NCBI RefSeq assembly: GCF_012489685.1
Contig: NC_080044.1
Coordinates: forward strand, 55,977,507 to 56,041,506
Direction: 5' to 3'
Origin: Lotus japonicus
Taxonomy: Eukaryota > Streptophyta > Magnoliopsida > Fabales > Fabaceae
Length of the DNA: 64,000 nt
Shown here: positions 61,601 to 64,000 of the stretch, in pieces
How positions within the stretch are numbered: the stretch's first letter is position 1
Layout of the letters: the number at the start of each line of letters is the position of its first letter
Program-made: the position numbers and the translations under genes
The notes under the pieces: generated by a model
Database searches by the model: none
What the model was told of the DNA's origin: nothing
The model's input: the letters and a program-made list of their open reading frames with translations, nothing else

Positions 61601-64000
61601 CACACATAGCTAACTTAACGAGCTCAAATTTGAAAAGGAACTTTTATGGAGATTCGACTTTTAAGAGGGTCCCGCGATTGCCGGAAGCTGTGACATGCTG
61701 CTGCTCAAATCATCAAATTCTCGACACAGTCTGGAACGAAAGGATCACAACCCTAGCTACAATTCGCCCAATTTCAGTCTGATTGAGGCCACACAGAGCT
61801 AACTTAACGAGCTATATCTTTGAAAAAGAACCTAAATGGAGATTCGACTTTTAGGAGGGTCCCGCGATTGCCGGAAGCTGTGACATGCTGCTGCTCAAAA
61901 ACCTCAAATTCTCGACACAGTCTGGAACGAAAGGATCACAGCCCTGGCTACAATTCGCCAAATTTCAATCTGATTGAGGCCACACAGAGCTAACTTAACG
62001 AGCTATATCTTTGAAAAAGAACCTAAATGGAGATTCGACTTTTAGGAGGGTCCCGCGATTGCCGGAAGCTATGACATGCTGCTGCTAAAAAACATCAAAT
62101 TCTCGACACAGTCTGGAACGAAAGGAACACTGCCCTGGCTACAATTCGCCAAACTTTAGTCTGATTGAGGCCACACGGAGCTAACTTAACGAGCTACAAC
62201 TTTGAAAAAGAACCTAAATGGAGATTCGACTTTTAAGAGGGTCCCGCGATTGCCGGAAGCTATGACATGCTGCTGCTAAAAAACATCAAATTCTCGACAC
62301 AGTCTGGAACGAAAGGAACACTGCCCTGGCTACAATTCGCCAAATTTTAGTCTGATTGAGGCCACACGGAGCTAACTTAACGAGCTACAACTTTGAAAAA
62401 GAACCTCAATGGAGATTCGACTTTTAGGAGGGTCCCGCGATTGCCGGAAGCTGTGACATGTTGTTGCTCAAAAACATCAAATTCCCGACACAGTCTGGAA
62501 CGAAAGGATCACAACCCTGGCTAAAATTCGCAAATTTCAGTCTGATTGAGGCCACACAGAGCTAACTTAACGAGCTACAACTTTGAAAAAGACCTAAATG
62601 GAGATTCGACTTTTAGGAGGGTCCCGCGATTGCCGGAAGCTGTGACATGCTGCTGCTCAAAAACATCAAATTCTCGACACAGTCTGGAACGAAAGGAACA
62701 CTGCCCTGGCTACAATTCGCCAAATTTTAGTCTGATTGAGGCCGCACGGAGCTAACTTAACGAGCTACAACTTTGAAAAAGAACCTCAATGGAGATTCGA
62801 CTTTTAGGAGGGTCCTGCGATTGCCGGAAGCTGTGACATGCTGTTGCTCAAAAACATCAAATTCCCGACACAGTCTGGAACGAAAGGATCACAAAACTGG
62901 CAACAATTCGCAAATTTCAGTCTGATTGAGGCCACACGGAGCTAACTTAACGAGCTATATCTTTGAAAAAGAACTTAAATGGAGATTCGACTTTTAGGAG
63001 GGTCCCGCGATTGCCGGAAGCTGTGACATGGTACTGCTAAAAAATATCAAATTCTCAACACAGTCTGGAATGAAAGGATCACATCCCTTACTACAAGTCG
63101 CAAAACTTCAGTCTGATTGAGGCCACACATAGCTAACTTAACGAGCTCAAATTTGAAAAGGAACTTTTATGGAGATTCGACTTTTAAGAGGGTCCCGCGA
63201 TTGCCGGAAGCTGTGACATGCTGCTGCTCAAATCATCAAATTCTCGACACAGTCTGGAACGAAAGGATCACAACCCTAGCTACAATTCGCCCAATTTCAG
63301 TCTGATTGAGGCCACACAGAGCTAACTTAACGAGCTATATCTTTGAAAAAGAACCTAAATGGAGATTCGACTTTTAGGAGGGTCCCGCGATTGCCGGAAG
63401 CTGTGACATGCTGCTGCTCAAAAACCTCAAATTCTCGACACAGTCTGGAACGAAAGGATCACAGCCCTGGCTACAATTCGCCAAATTTCAATCTGATTGA
63501 GGCCACACAGAGCTAACTTAACGAGCTATATCTTTGAAAAAGAACCTAAATGGAGATTCGACTTTTAGGAGGGTCCCGCGATTGCCGGAAGCTATGACAT
63601 GCTGCTGCTAAAAAACATCAAATTCTCGACACAGTCTGGAACGAAAGGAACACTGCCCTGGCTACAATTCGCCAAATTTTAGTCTGATTGAGGCCACACG
63701 GAGCAAACTTAACGAGCTACAACTTTGAAAAAGAACCTAAATGGAGATTCGACTTTTAAGAGGGTCCCGCGATTGCCGGAAGCTATGACATGCTGCTGCT
63801 AAAAAACATCAAATTCTCGACACAGTCTGGAACGAAAGGAACACTGCCCTGGCTACAATTCGCCAAATTTTAGTCTGATTGAGGCCACACGGAGCTAACT
63901 TAACGAGCTACAACTTTGAAAAAGAACCTAAATGGAGATTCGACTTTTAAGAGGGTCCCGCGATTGCCGGAAGCAGTGACATGTTGCTGCTCAAAAACAT
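55631..64000 (+). repeat. satellite array, forward block C
   Basis: About 44 forward monomers. Class 3 occurs near 57770, 58910 and 60430. Many monomers carry variants also found in inverted form in block B, such as CCTCAATGGAG, CTGTTGCTCAAAAAC with AAATTCCCGAC, and GAGCTCAAATTTG. The first kilobase shows extra small indels (GCTGTGACTGCTG near 55795, GAAAGAACACTG near 56222, GAAAAAAGAACC near 56305). Confidence 0.96.
59150..64000 (+). repeat. three copies of a ~1.2-kb satellite block
   Basis: Copies at about 59150-60340, 61246-62400 and 62769-64000 (cut by the window end). TGACATGGTA lies at 59405, 61501 and 63024, giving offsets of 2096 and 1523 bp. The CAGTGACATGTTG variant at about 60355 returns near 63974, offset 3619 (2096 plus 1523). 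The copies look almost identical. Confidence 0.83.

Noticed and set aside
8979..63305. Recurrent open frames of 62-76 codons beginning MRPHIANLTSSN- or similar on both strands
   Set aside because: They lie wholly in satellite, and their 189-210 bp length simply reflects a monomer of 189-191 bp that lacks stops in one phase. There is no start context, conserved domain or single locus to support a gene.
1..64000. CRISPR array or prokaryotic repeat system
   Set aside because: The repeats are contiguous 190-bp monomers with no unique spacers, the transposons are of eukaryotic plant type, and no cas-like gene is present.
1..64000. CENP-B-box-like word in the satellite (TTCGTTCCAGACTGTG on the reverse monomer)
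   Set aside because: It matches about 7 of the 9 core positions by eye, but two CGGG positions differ and plants lack a confirmed CENP-B system. A match of this quality in one monomer family is not persuasive without CENH3 ChIP data.
1..64000. rRNA spacer, tRNA or other RNA gene origin of the satellite
   Set aside because: I saw no tRNA A/B box pair, 5S gene or rRNA match in the monomer, and the only tRNA-like words are the retrotransposon primer sites.

Overview
This 64-kb window is plant heterochromatin. About 50 kb of it is one tandem satellite with a monomer of about 190 bp (roughly 260 monomers), and no host gene is visible. A plant source is inferred from the two LTR retrotransposons. 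One is a Ty1-copia element with a SIRE/Maximus-like gag. The other is a Ty3-gypsy chromovirus of Tekay/Del type. Both have primer sites for plant initiator-Met tRNA. A legume is a plausible guess from the style of both elements, but the sequence does not prove a species.

Layout: 1-17600 is satellite in forward orientation. At about 17600 the array flips, and 17601-55530 is satellite in reverse orientation. This reverse block is split by a 3.1-kb truncated copia element (23265-26377) and a 10.9-kb chromovirus (30860-41750). A 100-N assembly gap lies at 55531-55630. Forward-orientation satellite resumes at 55631 and runs to the end. Within the satellite I see three monomer classes, a 99-bp deleted monomer confined to the left 13 kb, and several kinds of segmental duplication with periods of about 573, 862, 1410, 2300, 3810 and 4000 bp, plus copies 15.66 kb apart.

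The copia remnant keeps its 5' LTR, primer site and a long gag-protease frame. It is frameshifted and then cut off at the start of the integrase module by a junction with satellite. The chromovirus has a perfect 5-bp target duplication and two 3.6-kb LTRs that differ by only four substitutions and one indel, so it inserted recently. Its interior cannot be autonomous. Its only open frame is a nucleocapsid-like gag with four zinc knuckles and no capsid core. Pol is reduced to short fused scraps of the RNase H/integrase boundary, integrase and chromodomain. It is best read as a non-autonomous gag-bearing derivative mobilised in trans.

The short open frames of about 62-76 codons scattered through the satellite arise because many monomers are 189 bp (63 codons) and lack stops in one frame. 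I do not regard them as genes. All comparisons were made by eye, so period lengths are exact where two landmarks were counted and block edges are approximate.
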